From assembly GCA_052180195.1 (NCBI GenBank), contig CP197469.1: a stretch of 64,000 bases of DNA. One strand, written 5' to 3'. The DNA is from Gottfriedia sp002574545 (GTDB lineage Bacteria; Bacillota; Bacilli; Bacillales; Bacillaceae_G). How positions within the stretch are numbered: the first letter of the stretch is position 1; each line of letters starts with the position of its first letter. The position numbers and the translations under genes were made by a program. The notes under the pieces are model-generated. The model was not told where the DNA came from. It worked only from the letters and a program-made list of their open reading frames with translations, and did not search any database. Of this stretch, positions 53,742 to 62,591 are shown piece after piece.

Positions 53742-55130
53742 ATGGTGATACAGTTGTTGAAGTATGTGTTTGGAATCGTAATTTTTTTCTATTTATGTTC
53801 CTCTTTGTTTCAATGGGATTTACAATTTATTATTTCTTCTTTATGTGCCTTTATTGTTCTTTATACGATGTTTACTGTTAAATCGCTAGTTAGAACAATA
53901 GGAAGTATTTTTTTACTTATTGGATGCACTCTTCTTTGGAGAAGCAATGCAAGTATAAAAGAATATATCCTTTCATTCGGTCCAATGCTTGATTTGCTTA
54001 CTTTGTTTGCAGTAATTCCAATATTAGGTTTTCCGGTTAAACTAGGTGGTTATGCAAAGGGCATTCAAGCGATTATACAGAAAAAAGTAAAAACATCTGG
54101 TCAATTGTACATAATGACATCAGGAATTTCATACTTTTTGAGTATGTTTATGAATTTGGCAACTCTACCAATGACATATTATTCTATTCAACCATCTTTA
54201 AGTCTTTTTTCTATAAAAAAAGAAGATCGTTTTATGAGTCGAGCCATTACCCATGGATTTGCGATGCCTCTACTATGGGCACCCATCACACCAATCGTAG
54301 GTATTGTAATTGGGGTAACTGGGGTAAAGTGGGCATCTATTTTACCATACGTATTACCATTAAGTATTTTAGGGATTGTGTTAGATTGGGTATTGGCATC
54401 AAGGAATTCACGGAAAAATGTTACGAAAGGGCATAGAAATGATTTAGTAACAGATGAAACTGCTGCTTCACTAGAAGGTGTGGTTACACAGGGAAAAGTT
54501 TTTCATATTATCATAGCTATTATTCTATTCAATCTTATCATTTCATTTGCAGAACATCTTTTTTCCTATTCTTTTGTTATTATCGTATCAATTCTAGTCA
54601 TTCCGTTTGCGCTTGGTTGGTCGCTACTGATTAAGCAACATATTGCATTTTTACATAGTTTTAAGGACTATTTTCATACCTATTCTTTTAAAATGAAAGA
54701 CCAATTTTTTATCTTTTTGTCAGCTGGTTTTTTTATTTCTGTTGTAAAAGATACGAATATTAATGAAACAGTAAATATTGCAGTCACTCATTTTAAAGAT
54801 AGTGTAGGACCAGAGGTATTTTTAATTCTATTACCGTTAATTCCGTTAGCATTTGCGTTCACAGGGCTACATCCTGCTGTAACCTTAACGTTAATGGCTG
54901 AAGCGCTTGATCCACAAAGCTTAGGTATTTCACCGTATATTTTAACCGTGTCATTACTTGCCGGAGCCATTTCTGCGTTTTTAGTAGGTCCATACAATGC
55001 GACGATTGGATTAATGTCGAGCATCGTTAAAGAGAACTCATTTAAAGTATCGAATTGGAATATTCCATATACAATTAGTTATCTACTTATTGTCATGTTT
55101 TACTTGTTTGGTTTAGAGTGGCTTATTTAG
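53742..55130 (+). CDS. Multi-pass permease (IT/ArsB-NhaD-like)
   Basis: This protein of about 460 aa has 11-12 transmembrane helices. It resembles ion-transporter-superfamily permeases (FAMPLLWAPITPIVGIVIGVTG, ending with LAGAISAFLVGPYNATIGLMSSIVKEN) rather than MFS. The start is uncertain: the ATG at 53742 touches the GGGAGG site, so GTG at 53745 or TTG at 53754 is also possible. A TTGGTATACCAA operator just upstream ties it to the catabolic island. Confidence 0.75.
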   Translation: MVIQLLKYVFGIVIFFYLCSSLFQWDLQFIISSLCAFIVLYTMFTVKSLVRTIGSIFLLIGCTLLWRSNASIKEYILSFGPMLDLLTLFAVIPILGFPVKLGGYAKGIQAIIQKKVKTSGQLYIMTSGISYFLSMFMNLATLPMTYYSIQPSLSLFSIKKEDRFMSRAITHGFAMPLLWAPITPIVGIVIGVTGVKWASILPYVLPLSILGIVLDWVLASRNSRKNVTKGHRNDLVTDETAASLEGVVTQGKVFHIIIAIILFNLIISFAEHLFSYSFVIIVSILVIPFALGWSLLIKQHIAFLHSFKDYFHTYSFKMKDQFFIFLSAGFFISVVKDTNINETVNIAVTHFKDSVGPEVFLILLPLIPLAFAFTGLHPAVTLTLMAEALDPQSLGISPYILTVSLLAGAISAFLVGPYNATIGLMSSIVKENSFKVSNWNIPYTISYLLIVMFYLFGLEWLI

Positions 55131-55138
55131 AGGGATCA

Positions 55139-55168
55139 AAAAGACAACATGCTAATTGTTGTCTTTTT
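55139..55168 (+). terminator. Intrinsic terminator of the permease gene
   Basis: AAAGACAACA-TGCTAA-TTGTTGTCTTTTTTT. Confidence 0.88.
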
Positions 55169-55183
55169 TTATTTATAAAATTA

Positions 55184-55212
55184 AGAAATAGCACTGGATC
55201 AGTGCTATTTCT
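55184..55212 (-). terminator. Intrinsic terminator of the 111-aa gene
   Basis: On the minus strand AAATAGCACTGATCCAGTGCTATTTCTTAATTTT ends the gene at 55220. Confidence 0.75.
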
Positions 55213-55219
55213 ATGTAAT

Positions 55220-55555
55220 CTATACTGTTAGAATGTCTGACTTCACTAATTTGGAATGTTGAGAGTCTTCACTGTTTCCTTGAGCTTTTACTATTTCGTA
55301 TAATTCTTCATGTGCTGCTTCGATCGTTTCAAATGTCTCAAAGAACTTTACGCGAATTTCATTCACGTATTCTTTTCCTTCATACTTTTCGTAAAGTTTA
55401 ATTTTAATATTGTCATCTAACACTTCAGCAATTGTATATTTAGCTTTTAGTTCGTTGAAAAAGTAAAAGTGGTATGTTTCGAGTGCCTTTAATCCTTCGT
55501 TATCCACAATCGTTTGAAACGTGTCTTTATTCGTTAAAACAATATACTTACCCAT
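55220..55555 (-). CDS. Unknown 111-aa member of the GntR-operator regulon
   Basis: I do not recognise the family. The protein (MGKYIVLTNKDTFQTIVDNEG ... YHFYFFNELKAKYTIAEVLDD) has no signal or membrane segment and looks like a small alpha/beta domain with a helical C-terminus (FETFETIEAAHEELYEIVKAQG). GAGGAG precedes the ATG. The GGTAT-N5-ATACC operator at 55597 lies 42 bases upstream of its start, so it is probably induced with the catabolic genes. An accessory role to an oxygenase or ferredoxin is possible but only by association. Confidence 0.7.
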   Translation of the reverse strand: MGKYIVLTNKDTFQTIVDNEGLKALETYHFYFFNELKAKYTIAEVLDDNIKIKLYEKYEGKEYVNEIRVKFFETFETIEAAHEELYEIVKAQGNSEDSQHSKLVKSDILTV

Positions 55556-55596
55556 CTTTGCACACTCCTCATTTAATTATGTAGTATTGAGCATAA

Positions 55597-55611
55597 GGTA
55601 TTTTGTATACC
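55597..55611. promoter_or_regulatory. GntR-type operator GGTAT-N5-ATACC (111-aa gene, ferredoxin 1)
   Basis: A 15-base inverted repeat with 5-base spacer, extended by CAAAT on the right. It lies between the divergent 111-aa gene (-) and ferredoxin gene (+) and could control both. Confidence 0.72.
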
Positions 55612-55811
55612 AAATTTCTATTCATAGTGTAATACAGATGAAAATATTAATCAATAATTTTCTGAATTTTTAATCAAAAGTTATTTTTAAAGACAAAACA
55701 GTCTGTGTTAAAAATTTCCAAATAAATTATAGTATTTACATTCTAAAAAATTCGAATTATAATCAGATTAAATTTTTCAAATTTTGAGAAAATTACATTG
55801 GAGGGATATAT

Positions 55812-56144
55812 ATGCCAAAAGTACGCTTGCATGTAGAAGGAGAGATTATTGAGCAAGAAGTGCGTGATGACGCAAATTTAGTCGTGTTGGCAGGCATCCG
55901 TCAATTTCCAAAACTGAAATACGGGTGTGGGATGGGAAAATGTACAAAATGTGCATGTAGAGTGCTAGAAGGAGCAGAAAAGCTTGATCCGCCAAACTGG
56001 AAAGAGCAGAAAATGCTAGGTGAAAAGGTTGAAGAAGGCATTCGATTATGCTGTCAGCTAACGATCAAAGATGATATTGTCATTTCACAAGAAAATATAA
56101 ATGCCACAAAACCGAAAGTTGCAAAACCAGTCAATGCACAATAA
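55812..56144 (+). CDS. Plant-type 2Fe-2S ferredoxin (1)
   Basis: This 110-aa protein has the cluster motif YGCGMGKCTKCACR (C-x4-C-x2-C spacing) with the fourth Cys in IRLCCQLTI. It carries electrons to an oxygenase or hydroxylase and is soluble. GGAGGGATATAT precedes the ATG. It is followed by a further operator and the creatininase-fold hydrolase. The diiron-type enzyme at 58729 is the natural electron acceptor in this island. Confidence 0.9.
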   Translation: MPKVRLHVEGEIIEQEVRDDANLVVLAGIRQFPKLKYGCGMGKCTKCACRVLEGAEKLDPPNWKEQKMLGEKVEEGIRLCCQLTIKDDIVISQENINATKPKVAKPVNAQ

Positions 56145-56161
56145 TTTTTTTGCACTTTCTA

Positions 56162-56176
56162 GGTATACAAAATACC
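56162..56176. promoter_or_regulatory. GntR-type operator GGTAT-N5-ATACC (hydrolase)
   Basis: GGTAT-ACAAA-ATACC is a 15-base inverted repeat 80 bases before the hydrolase start at 56256. It differs only in the spacer from the sites at 55597 and 63540. Confidence 0.72.
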
Positions 56177-56255
56177 TCTTTAATTTAACTGTTGGATCAT
56201 AGAACGAGAGTAGAAGTTTTTGTAAGCGGATTCAACTATGAAAGGGGGTGAAAGT

Positions 56256-57026
56256 ATGAAATCATATTTGTTAACTGAGATGACTTGGGAAGAAGTACAG
56301 GATGCACTACATACTGTAAAACTAGCAATCATTCCAATTGGTGCACACGAACAGCATGGGCCTCACATGGTTGAAAGCTGTGATGCTGTACTAGCCGAAA
56401 AAATGGCTGAGAAATTAGCTGAAAAAATGTATCCTCATGTAATTGTAACGCCTACTGTTAATATGGGAGTCTCGCATCATCATTTAAACTTCCCAGGAAC
56501 AATTTCATTGCAACCGACTACTCTTATAGCAATTTTAAAAGATATGATCGTATCTCTTAAACAACATGGTATTCAAAAATTTTTATTCTTAAACTCTCAC
56601 GGTGGCAATCAGTCAACTTTAAATGTTGCTTGCACCATGTTGTCAGAAGAGCTAGGTTCTGAAATCTATTATGCTAAAACGACTGCATCTGCTAAACTAT
56701 CAATCTCAGAATTTATTCACTCGCCATTGTTCGGTCACAGCTGTGAACGAGAAGTGTCAGAAGCACTTTACTTGGCTCCTCACTTAATTAGACCAAATAA
56801 AATTACAAAAGGTAGTATCCAAAATGAAGGCAAATGGAAGCAGTTACGACCTGGTAAAGCTATTCAAGGGTTTTATCGATACGAAGAGATGACGACTAAT
56901 GGTTGCATTGGAGATGCAACACAAGCAAGTTACGAAATAGGGGAAAAGATTGTAGGTGAAGCACTCGAAAACCTTTCAAATGAACTCCAAAAGCTATTAC
57001 ATCTAGAAGAAGAATGTAAGTTGTAA
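56256..57026 (+). CDS. Creatininase-fold amidohydrolase
   Basis: This 256-aa metal-dependent hydrolase has metal-ligand residues E32 and H34 (GAHEQHGPH), D43 (CDAVLAE) and H115 (NSHGGNQST), with E164/E166 in HSCEREVSEALYLAP. Members of this family cleave cyclic amides or C-N bonds (creatinine, and MftE-type peptides). AAAGGGGGTGAAAGT precedes the ATG; the upstream ATG at 56238 has none. It probably acts on the imported compound or an oxidised intermediate of this island. Confidence 0.88.
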   Translation: MKSYLLTEMTWEEVQDALHTVKLAIIPIGAHEQHGPHMVESCDAVLAEKMAEKLAEKMYPHVIVTPTVNMGVSHHHLNFPGTISLQPTTLIAILKDMIVSLKQHGIQKFLFLNSHGGNQSTLNVACTMLSEELGSEIYYAKTTASAKLSISEFIHSPLFGHSCEREVSEALYLAPHLIRPNKITKGSIQNEGKWKQLRPGKAIQGFYRYEEMTTNGCIGDATQASYEIGEKIVGEALENLSNELQKLLHLEEECKL

Positions 57027-57053
57027 GTACCTATAAATGAGAGGGTGGAGTTT

Positions 57054-58508
57054 ATGGATTTAACTGTTGCTCACTGGCTTTATGGTATCATGACACTTGT
57101 TGTTATTGTGACTATGCTGTTTCGAAAAGGGGTTGTATTGCCTACTATCATTGGAACCTTTCTTGTAGCTGTTGCTTATAAGGGATCAGTTGTTGGTGGA
57201 TTTCAAGCGTTGTTCAACGCAAACCTTGTAGCAGCAAAAGAGTTATTTACTATCTTTTTAATCATCACTTTTATGGTGGCTTTATTACATTCTTTAAAAG
57301 ATACTGGTGCAGATGAAAGAATGATTGCTCCTATGCAAAAGGTGATGAAAAACGGACATATTGCTTTTGCTGTTTTATTAGTGGTCACATATGTCATTTC
57401 TTTATTCTTCTGGCCTACGCCTGCTGTTCCGCTTATCTGTACATTATTAGTACCTGCGGCTATTCGTGCTGGCTTGTCGCCGATTGCTTGTGCCATGGTT
57501 GTTTCGATTGCAGGACAAGGTATGGCATTATCTTCAGACTATATTATGCAAATTGCTCCAATGCTTACTGCAAAATCAGCAGGTATTCAAACATCAGCTG
57601 TGTCAGGTAAGGTAATGATTCTCTCTTTAATTACAGGGGGAGTTGCAATCGCGATTACGTATTTTACTGAACGCAAATCGATCGGTAAATCAGAAAGTGA
57701 TGCTTCATTGCAACATTTAGAGTCACTTGTAAACAAAAACTCTTCTGCAAATGAAATAGCTGCTGCAACAGAAGCAACTGTGGATCATAGAGAGCGTGAA
57801 AAATGGGGTAAAATTTTTGCTGTATTAGTCCCAGTGTCACTACTAGCAGTTATCATATTTATGTTTTCAACGAAATTCGGAAATGGAAAAATGAGTGGTT
57901 TTGAAGGAGGAGACGGTGCAGCATTTATCGGTGGTGTTGCAACTATGTTGTTAGTAGTAACATGCGTAGCGTTCCGTCGTTTACAAGCTCTTGATAAAAT
58001 TAGTGAGCATATTACAGAAGGATTCGTATTTGCATTTCGTGCAATGGGACCAGTTATTCCAATTGCAGCATTTTTCTTTTTAGGTAGTTCGGATTTTAGC
58101 GGTACTATTTTCTCCTTAGGAGAAAATGTAGCAAAGCCAGCGTTCTTAGTTGATTTAGTTCAGGCTGGTCAATCGATCATTCCTCATAATTCGGTTTTAA
58201 CGGCATTTGGTCTATTAATTACCGGAGCTATTACTGGTTTAGAAGGATCAGGTTTTTCTGGATTGCCACTAGTAGGAGCTTTATCAGGAGCATTGGCACC
58301 TGGAGTTGGAATGGAGCCTGGAACGCTAGGAGCTATCGGTCAAATGGGATCTGTGTGGACAGGTGGTGGAACGTTAATTGCGTGGTCATCATTGGTAGCG
58401 GTTGCTAGTTTTTGTGGTGTGAATGTTTTAGAGTTAGCGAGGAAAAATTTACTTCCTGTTGCTACAGGATTAATAGTCTCTACCATTGTCGCGCTCATTA
58501 TATGGTAG
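57054..58508 (+). CDS. Multi-pass permease in the catabolic island
   Basis: This 484-aa protein has about 12 transmembrane helices. Features are a VVSIAGQGMALSSDYIMQIAPMLT region, a polar central loop (about 205-255) and a Gly-rich C-terminal repeat GLEGSGFSGLPLVGALSGALAPGVGMEPGTLG. It lies 27 bases after the hydrolase and is probably co-transcribed. The pattern is that of an organic-acid/ion-transporter permease; the substrate is unknown. The ATG at 57054 follows GTGGAG; a GTG at 57045 is closer to GAGAGG and is less likely. Confidence 0.8.
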   Translation: MDLTVAHWLYGIMTLVVIVTMLFRKGVVLPTIIGTFLVAVAYKGSVVGGFQALFNANLVAAKELFTIFLIITFMVALLHSLKDTGADERMIAPMQKVMKNGHIAFAVLLVVTYVISLFFWPTPAVPLICTLLVPAAIRAGLSPIACAMVVSIAGQGMALSSDYIMQIAPMLTAKSAGIQTSAVSGKVMILSLITGGVAIAITYFTERKSIGKSESDASLQHLESLVNKNSSANEIAAATEATVDHREREKWGKIFAVLVPVSLLAVIIFMFSTKFGNGKMSGFEGGDGAAFIGGVATMLLVVTCVAFRRLQALDKISEHITEGFVFAFRAMGPVIPIAAFFFLGSSDFSGTIFSLGENVAKPAFLVDLVQAGQSIIPHNSVLTAFGLLITGAITGLEGSGFSGLPLVGALSGALAPGVGMEPGTLGAIGQMGSVWTGGGTLIAWSSLVAVASFCGVNVLELARKNLLPVATGLIVSTIVALIIW

Positions 58509-58593
58509 AGCACTTCTTTAAAATTTAGAAAAATTAGAAAATTAAATAAAAATGTATTTACAAATAAAAAACAATGGGTTAATATAAGGTTAG

Positions 58594-58605
58594 TTGGTAT
58601 ACCAA
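58594..58605. promoter_or_regulatory. GntR-type operator TTGGTATACCAA (diiron enzyme operon)
   Basis: A perfect 12-base palindrome, overlapping an imperfect 15-base GGTAT-N5-ATACA form, lies 124 bases before the start at 58729. A further half-site TTTGGTATAC is at 58663-58672. Confidence 0.72.
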
Positions 58606-58728
58606 ATACAAAATACAAATAAATACATACTTTTAGTAGTTTTTTATAAGTGTTTTAAGTGATTTGGTATACTTGAATTGTTTAACTAATCTATTAAATT
58701 ACATAAACATATTGGAGGAGGAGTTTGG

Positions 58729-59457
58729 ATGACTAGATTATTATCTAAAGATGAGTTTCGTAAGGAATTAGAAGAAGCGATTAAAGGGAACCACAGCCAA
58801 AAGGCACCTTTTACTGTAGCATGGGCTGAAGGAAAATTAGAGCGTAGTCACTTCGCTCGCTGGGCTGAAAATCATTACCATTATGTTGGGCCGTTTGCAG
58901 ATTACTTAGCTTATATCTACCATAACACTCCAAACTTACCAAAATATGAAGATGCAAAAGATTTCACATTACAAAATATGTACGAAGAAGAAATCGCTGG
59001 CGACCGCCATACTGACTTATTAATCCGATTTGCTGAAGCTTGTGGAACAACTCGTGAGCGCGTGTTAGATCCAAACAACATGGCTCCTACAACATTAGGT
59101 TTACAAAGCTGGTGTTATTCGGTAGCAGCACGTGAAAACTTCGTAGTAGCAACTGCAGCGTTAGTTGTTGGACTTGAATCTCAAGTTCCAGACATTTATC
59201 GTAAGCAAACTCCAGCATTACGTGAGAAGTACAACTTTACAGATGAGGAGATCGAATTCTTCGACTTACACATCGTATCAGATGAAATTCACGGAGAGCG
59301 TGGATACAAAATTGTACTTGATCATGCTGATACTCCTGAGCTACAACAACGTTGCTTAGAAGTAGTTCGTACTGGTGCAAAAATGCGTCGCATGTACATG
59401 GATGGCTTATGGAGAGAATATCTTGAAAAGGATTTAGGTGCTCTAGTACAAGCATAA
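58729..59457 (+). CDS. TenA/PqqC-like protein with heme-oxygenase-like diiron oxidase ligands
   Basis: This 242-aa all-helical protein has a candidate six-ligand metal set spaced as in CADD-type enzymes: E87, H94 (YEEEIAGDRH), E150 (VGLESQVPD), H181, D185 and H188 (HIVSDEIH). The E-x6-H and H-x3-D-x2-H spacings agree exactly with the CADD set E81/H88/E142/H174/D178/H181 recalled from the literature. Such HDO enzymes use dioxygen and an external electron donor for N-oxygenation or C-C cleavage. GGAGGAGG precedes the ATG. Two 2Fe-2S ferredoxins in the same regulon could supply electrons. PqqC-like activity without metal is the alternative. Confidence 0.82.
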   Translation: MTRLLSKDEFRKELEEAIKGNHSQKAPFTVAWAEGKLERSHFARWAENHYHYVGPFADYLAYIYHNTPNLPKYEDAKDFTLQNMYEEEIAGDRHTDLLIRFAEACGTTRERVLDPNNMAPTTLGLQSWCYSVAARENFVVATAALVVGLESQVPDIYRKQTPALREKYNFTDEEIEFFDLHIVSDEIHGERGYKIVLDHADTPELQQRCLEVVRTGAKMRRMYMDGLWREYLEKDLGALVQA

Positions 59458-59469
59458 TAGAAAATAAAA

Positions 59470-59500
59470 TGGCAGTTTCCGTATAGGGAACTGCCATCTT
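59470..59500 (+). other. Hairpin between the diiron-type gene and aldehyde dehydrogenase
   Basis: ATGGCAGTTTCC-GTATA-GGGAACTGCCAT, with one G-U pair, is a strong stem but has only CTTGTTC after it, so it is at most a leaky terminator or an mRNA-processing site that lowers aldehyde dehydrogenase output. Confidence 0.6.
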
Positions 59501-59520
59501 GTTCAGAAAGGATGATAAAT

Positions 59521-60984
59521 TTGCTAACTACTAAACTAGAAACTTATAAAAATTACATATCTGGAAATTGGGTCGAGTCTGTAAACAATAAAACGTTCCA
59601 AAGCGTTAACCCATCTAATAAGGAAGATATTGTCGGCACATTTCAAGCGTCGACAGAACAAGACGTGATACAAGCAATAGATGCAGCTCAAAAGGCTTTT
59701 CCTGCCTGGGCACAAACGCCACCTTCTAAACGTGCTGCAATTTTAAATAAGGCAGCAGCAATACTTGAACAGAGAGTAGAACAACTAGCAGAGGAATTAA
59801 CAAGAGAGGAAGGAAAAGTAATTACTGCAGCCAAACAGGAGGTGCTTCGCTCAGCTGAAACACTTCGTTATTATGCAATTGAAGGACAAAGCTTTACAGG
59901 GGAAACGTTCCCAAATGATGATCCAAATATGAGAGTTACATCAGAAAGGGAGCCTCTTGGTGTTATTTCAGTCATTACACCATGGAATTTCCCATTATCC
60001 ATACCATCTAGAAAGATTGCTCCAGCACTAATTACTGGAAATACAGTAGTTTTCAAGCCTTCATCTGATACACCTTTAATTGCATTTAGACTAGTTGAGG
60101 CACTACATGAAGCCGGTATACCAAAAGGAGTCATCAATTTTGTAACAGGAAGTTCATCCGATATCGGGGATATTTTAGTAAAACATCCTGCTATACGAGG
60201 AGTTACTTTCACTGGGTCTACTAGTGCTGGGGAACATATTCATCAAAATACATCCTTTACTACAAGAACACAAATGGAACTTGGTGGAAAAAATCCTTTA
60301 ATTGTAATGGATGACGCAGATGTTGATTTGGCAGTTAACCTAACAGTGAATGGAGGATTTCACCTTACTGGTCAAGCATGTACAGGCACTAGTCGTGTAA
60401 TTGTTATGAAGGAAGTAAAGGAACAATTTGTTCAAAAATTAGTAGAAAAAACAAGTACTTTAAAAATTGGCGACGGTTTTGACGAAGGTGTCATTATTGG
60501 CCCATTAGCAAATGAAAAACAGTTAAAAAATGTGCTGAAGTATATAGGTATTGGGAAAGAAGAAGGGGCTACTCTTGAATATGGTGGCCAACAACTTACG
60601 TTTGGAAAATACAAAAACGGCTACTATATTGAACCGGCTATCTTTACGAATGTAAATCCTGAAATGAGGATTGCAAAAGAAGAGATTTTTGGCCCTGTAG
60701 TTGCTGTAATTGAAGTAGAAAGCTATGAAGAAGCATTATTAATTGCTAACGATGTTGAATATGGATTATCAGCATCGATTGTTACGAATAATTTGAAACT
60801 CGCTCATCAATTTACAAAAGATGTTCAAGCAGGGACAGTTAAAGTAAATCGTACAACAACAGGTAATTTGATGAATGCACCATTTGGTGGAGTAAAACGC
60901 TCTAGTACTTCTACATTCCGTGAGTCAGGTAGAGTTGGACTTGAATTTTTTACCCAAATAAAAACAGTCTATATCGGTTACTAA
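59521..60984 (+). CDS. Aldehyde dehydrogenase (NAD(P)-dependent)
   Basis: This 487-aa enzyme has catalytic E253 (QMELGGKNP) and C287 (GQACTGTSRV), the nucleotide-binding VTPWNFPL and GSTSAGE motifs, and EEIFGPVVAV near the end. It resembles succinate-semialdehyde-type dehydrogenases. I took TTG at 59521 as the start; the ATG at 59512 directly abuts AAAGG, so TTG has the better spacing. It ends 14 bases before the GlcG-like gene. It probably oxidises an aldehyde formed after ring or chain cleavage. Confidence 0.93.
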   Translation: MLTTKLETYKNYISGNWVESVNNKTFQSVNPSNKEDIVGTFQASTEQDVIQAIDAAQKAFPAWAQTPPSKRAAILNKAAAILEQRVEQLAEELTREEGKVITAAKQEVLRSAETLRYYAIEGQSFTGETFPNDDPNMRVTSEREPLGVISVITPWNFPLSIPSRKIAPALITGNTVVFKPSSDTPLIAFRLVEALHEAGIPKGVINFVTGSSSDIGDILVKHPAIRGVTFTGSTSAGEHIHQNTSFTTRTQMELGGKNPLIVMDDADVDLAVNLTVNGGFHLTGQACTGTSRVIVMKEVKEQFVQKLVEKTSTLKIGDGFDEGVIIGPLANEKQLKNVLKYIGIGKEEGATLEYGGQQLTFGKYKNGYYIEPAIFTNVNPEMRIAKEEIFGPVVAVIEVESYEEALLIANDVEYGLSASIVTNNLKLAHQFTKDVQAGTVKVNRTTTGNLMNAPFGGVKRSSTSTFRESGRVGLEFFTQIKTVYIGY

Positions 60985-60998
60985 AGGAGGATTTTTAA

Positions 60999-61478
60999 AT
61001 GAAAAAAGTATTAAAATTAGAACTAGATGAAGCAAAAGTAATGATTGAAGCTGCTAAGAAAAAATCTGAGGAAATCAACGTTCCAGAGACGATTGCAATT
61101 GTAGATGACGGAGGATATGTTATTGCACTTGAACGTATGAATGGTGCTCGTATAACGGGTCCTGAAATTGCTATTGCTAAAGCATATACAGCAGCGGGGC
61201 ATAAACGCTCGACTCATTTATTCAATACAGAACCAAACGGGCCAGCCCTACCTGGAAATGAAGCATTTGGAATCCAACATATGTTAAATGGAAAATTTGC
61301 CATCTTTGTCGGCGGTTTTCCAATTGTAGTAAATGGTGAAGTCATTGGGGGCGTAGGGATCAGTGGTGGAAATGGTGCTCAGGATACAGCAGTAGGTACT
61401 GCTGCCCTGCAAGCTTTGCAAGAGCTCCTTTCAAATGACGGTTATGAAGTCGTTACTGCTGCAGACATTAAAAAATAA
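60999..61478 (+). CDS. GlcG/HbpS-family heme-binding-like protein
   Basis: This 159-aa protein matches the DUF336/GlcG/HbpS family: VPETIAIVDDGGYVIALERMNGARITGPEIAIAKAYTAA, GIQHMLNGKFAIFVGGFPIVVNGEVIGGVGISGGNG. Members sit in catabolic operons and bind heme or cofactors. AAAGGAGGATTTTTAA precedes the ATG. It is the last gene of the 58729 operon. Confidence 0.9.
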   Translation: MKKVLKLELDEAKVMIEAAKKKSEEINVPETIAIVDDGGYVIALERMNGARITGPEIAIAKAYTAAGHKRSTHLFNTEPNGPALPGNEAFGIQHMLNGKFAIFVGGFPIVVNGEVIGGVGISGGNGAQDTAVGTAALQALQELLSNDGYEVVTAADIKK

Positions 61479-61483
61479 TACTT

Positions 61484-61521
61484 AGGAGGCGGTTAGGTGT
61501 TGTTCCTACATCGCCTTTTTT
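61484..61521 (+). terminator. Intrinsic terminator of the diiron/dehydrogenase operon
   Basis: AGGAGGCGG ... TCGCCTTTTTT forms a moderate stem with a T-run. The following 61522-61794 stretch contains a degenerate TTGGTGTACAAA at about 61520 and the GntR promoter region but no gene. Confidence 0.6.
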
Positions 61522-61794
61522 GGTGTACAAACATTTTTATCGAAAATAAACAGGAGTAAAGTTTGTATTTGTATGTATGAAAAGTGGTTAAATATAATAA
61601 AATCTACTTATCGAAATATAGGATTTAAGAGATAAAAGAACTACAAATTAGAGGTTCATGTGTGAGGACGATTGTGCTATATTTTCAACTATGTACTCGA
61701 TTACTCATTTAATAGTTACTATAATAGAAATATCGATTTACTTTTAACGAAATGATGATAAACTATTTTAAAATAGGCAAGAAATGGGAGGCAG

Positions 61795-62472
61795 GTGAAT
61801 GGAATGGAGATGGAAACTAATTTTCTTTCAATCCGGGAACATGCGTATAGATATTTAAAAGAATTGATTTTAGAGGGGCATTATAAGCCAGGTGATCGCT
61901 TAATTGAACGGGAGCTTGCTGTTAAGCTAAATATTAGTCGTACACCTATTAGAGAGGCTTTATTCCGCTTAGAATCACAAGGGTTTGTAAAAACGGTCCC
62001 TCGTAAAGGTGTTATCGTTTCGAATATTTCTGATGAAGACATTATGGAAGTGTTTACGATTTTATCTTCACTAGAAGTATTAGCAGCAAAATTGGCTGCT
62101 AAAAAAATGACGGATGAAATACAAAAAGAGTTTGATCAGAAAATTGAGGAGCTTCTTTATATTGAAGAACACTCAGACGAAACCTTTGAGAATGAACATA
62201 TCGAAATGAATCTTCTTTTATATAAGGCAGCGAGAAGTCCGAAGCTATTTGAAATTTTATCCGGATTAACAGATTATATTCATATGTCTGCTAATATGGG
62301 GTACGAAACGCCTGGAAGACGTAAGGAATCATTGAGAGAACATATTGAAATCATGAAAGCGGTACGAAATAAAGAAATAGAAATGTCGGAGTATTTAACG
62401 AAAATTCATATCGAAAATTCTAGACGTGCTTACATGAACTACATAGAAAAAAGAAAAGAAAAAACGACATAA
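61795..62472 (+). CDS. GntR-family regulator with FCD domain
   Basis: This 225-aa protein has an N-terminal winged HTH (about 12-72, AYRYLKELILEGHYKPGDRLIERELAVKLNISRTPIREALFRLESQGFVKTVPRKGVIV) and an all-helical FCD effector domain (about 85-220, FTILSSLEVLAAKLAAKKM). FCD regulators sense organic acids and bind GGTAT/TTGGTATACCAA-type palindromes, as found five or more times nearby. The start is the GTG behind GGGAGG; an ATG 9 bases on is possible. Probably a repressor relieved by a pathway intermediate. Confidence 0.93.
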   Translation: MNGMEMETNFLSIREHAYRYLKELILEGHYKPGDRLIERELAVKLNISRTPIREALFRLESQGFVKTVPRKGVIVSNISDEDIMEVFTILSSLEVLAAKLAAKKMTDEIQKEFDQKIEELLYIEEHSDETFENEHIEMNLLLYKAARSPKLFEILSGLTDYIHMSANMGYETPGRRKESLREHIEIMKAVRNKEIEMSEYLTKIHIENSRRAYMNYIEKRKEKTT

Positions 62473-62497
62473 AATAGTTGATGTTTTTTCTAAAATA

Positions 62498-62556
62498 ATA
62501 AAAGCCCCTATTCATTAGACAATTTTGATGTCTAAAAAATAAGGGTCTTTTTATTT
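62498..62556. terminator. Bidirectional intrinsic terminator
   Basis: AAAAGCCCCTATT-CA-TTAGACA ... TGTCTAA-AA-AATAAGGGTCTTTTT lies between the convergent GntR (+) and aspartate-dehydrogenase-like (-) genes. Confidence 0.85.
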
Positions 62557-62591
62557 TAGCTTCGTATTTAAAAATAGTAAAAGTGAAAATA

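Noticed and set aside
59470..59500. Full terminator between the diiron-type gene and the aldehyde dehydrogenase
   Set aside because: The stem is strong but no T-run follows, so I kept the genes in one operon.
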